Of a stretch of 7,664 nucleotides of DNA, positions 7,166-7,664 are shown in pieces (position 1 is the stretch's first letter; every line of letters starts with the position of its first letter). The DNA is taken from assembly GCA_950063125.1 (NCBI GenBank), contig CATLZI010000100.1:1-7664 (forward strand), written 5' to 3'. This stretch comes from an uncultured Porticoccus sp. GTDB lineage: Bacteria > Pseudomonadota > Gammaproteobacteria > Pseudomonadales > Porticoccaceae. The notes beneath the pieces were generated by a model that was not told the origin of the DNA, did not search any database, and saw only the letters and a list, made by a program, of their open reading frames with translations. The position numbers were made by a program, and so were the translations under genes.

Positions 7166-7255
7166 TTAAAACATCATCGATACGGACAGTGCCACCCATG
7201 CAGCTATTGAGCAAATAATTCCATATACGACAGCCAGTTGGCTGAAAAAGTTCAC
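7166..7255 (-). CDS. Possible small hydrophobic membrane peptide (29 residues), doubtful
   Basis: A GTG-started ORF of 29 codons ends in TAA between rpoE and mucA. After six residues (MNFFSQ) the rest is hydrophobic with no charged residue at all, including the stretch LAVVYGIICSIAAWV, and would span the membrane once. It is in the same frame as rpoE, starting 12 bases after the rpoE TGA with no stop between, so termination-reinitiation or readthrough could produce it. Against it: there is no clear ribosome binding site, it is very short, and I know of no family it belongs to. Its start overlaps a candidate -35 element, so the same bases have another possible explanation. Confidence 0.25.
   Translation of the reverse strand: MNFFSQLAVVYGIICSIAAWVALSVSMMF
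7226..7253 (-). promoter_or_regulatory. Candidate sigma-E/AlgU-type promoter upstream of mucA
   Basis: On the minus strand GAACTT (7253-7248) matches the -35 consensus of sigma-E/AlgU promoters exactly. After a 17-base spacer, TCGTA (7230-7226) matches three of five positions of the AlgU -10 consensus TCtgA. Transcription would begin near 7220 and give mucA a leader of about 120 bases. The known sigma-E promoter of such operons lies upstream of rpoE, outside this window, so this would be an internal promoter. The imperfect -10 keeps confidence low. Confidence 0.3.
7231..7244. repeat. Palindrome inside the candidate promoter spacer
   Basis: CAGCC-AGTT-GGCTG is a perfect 5-bp inverted repeat, or 6 bp if a 2-base loop is allowed. 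It occupies most of the spacer of the candidate promoter and directly abutts the putative -10. It could be an operator, an RNA hairpin just after rpoE, or chance. No T-run follows it on the minus strand. Confidence 0.35.
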
Positions 7256-7267
7256 TGATTCAGGAGA

Positions 7268-7664
7268 TCAACCTTCAAGTAACCGTATTTTTTCATCTAT
7301 GGCCTCTCTGGCACGAAAAATGCGGGACCTGACGGTTCCTACCGGACACCCCATCACCTCAGCGATTTCTTCGTAACTGAGACCCTCAAATTCTCTTAAA
7401 GTTACCGCAGTACGCAAATCTTCTGGAAGGTTTTTTATAGCCAAATCCACCACGGCCTCGAGTTCATCCCGGTAGAGAAGATTTTCAGGTGAGTCAATAT
7501 CACGGAGTTTCTCGCTACCCTCATAAAAAGCGGCCTCTTCAGCATCGACATCACTGGCGGGTGGGCGCCGGTTTCGTGCAACCAAATAGTTCTTTGCTGT
7601 ATTAACGGCAATACGATACAGCCAAGTATAAAAAGCACTTTCACCACGAAATTTGGCCAATGCC
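7268..7664 (-). CDS. rpoE: ECF sigma factor RpoE/AlgU, 5' end cut off by the window edge
   Basis: This extracytoplasmic-function sigma factor directs RNA polymerase to envelope-stress promoters, including its own operon in known relatives. About 132 C-terminal codons are visible, and roughly 60 N-terminal residues (most of region 2) lie beyond base 7664. The visible part opens with the end of region 2 (FRGESAFYTWLYRIAVN, TAKNYLVARNRRPP), nearly identical to E. coli RpoE. Region 4 follows with the helix-turn-helix GLSYEEIAEVMGCPVGTVRS and RIFRAREAI. The TTG at 7660 is an internal leucine codon, not a start. The gene leads the muc operon; its product is the target of MucA, encoded next. Whether Pseudomonas-style algU naming is better depends on the missing lineage. 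Confidence 0.97.
   Translation of the reverse strand, partial: ALAKFRGESAFYTWLYRIAVNTAKNYLVARNRRPPASDVDAEEAAFYEGSEKLRDIDSPENLLYRDELEAVVDLAIKNLPEDLRTAVTLREFEGLSYEEIAEVMGCPVGTVRSRIFRAREAIDEKIRLLEG

Noticed and set aside
7119..7199. 26-codon ATG ORF in the rpoE-mucA gap, ending 17 bases before mucA
   Set aside because: No ribosome binding site, mixed composition without recognisable features, and it runs through the hairpin at 7134-7151. Probably chance.

Overview
The window is a conserved gammaproteobacterial chromosome segment, read entirely from the minus strand. In transcription order it holds rpoE/algU (5' end cut off), mucA/rseA, mucB/rseB, mucC/rseC, a mucD-type serine protease, lepA, lepB, a DUF4845 membrane protein, and rnc (3' end cut off). 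This is the order known in Pseudomonas and relatives (algU-mucABCD-lepA-lepB-DUF4845-rnc). LepA is 599 residues with a Pseudomonas-like N-terminus, and MucA and MucB read as homologues of the Pseudomonas proteins. The source is probably a Pseudomonas-like or marine gammaproteobacterium of moderate GC. I cannot name a genus from the sequence alone.

Region 1 (about 3779-7664) is the envelope-stress module. The sigma factor RpoE/AlgU is held at the membrane by the anti-sigma factor MucA. Periplasmic MucB protects MucA, MucC is an inner-membrane accessory protein, and the last gene is a periplasmic trypsin-like protease. That protease is MucD-like in sequence but has only one PDZ domain and an N-terminal hydrophobic segment, so its architecture is that of DegS. 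An imperfect hairpin with a T-run, 37 bases after its stop, probably ends this operon.

Region 2 (1-3591) is a second unit: the translation GTPase LepA (EF4), signal peptidase I, a small single-span DUF4845 protein and RNase III. The genes are closely spaced (gaps of 9, 31 and 24 bases), so they are probably co-transcribed.

I see no mobile elements, CRISPR arrays, tRNA or rRNA, and no gene-free stretch longer than 300 bases. No clearly new system is present. The least ordinary parts are the single-PDZ protease in the mucD position and the 166-base rpoE-mucA gap. That gap holds a short hydrophobic ORF in frame with rpoE, a sigma-E-like promoter candidate whose spacer contains a palindrome, and a strong hairpin just before mucA.
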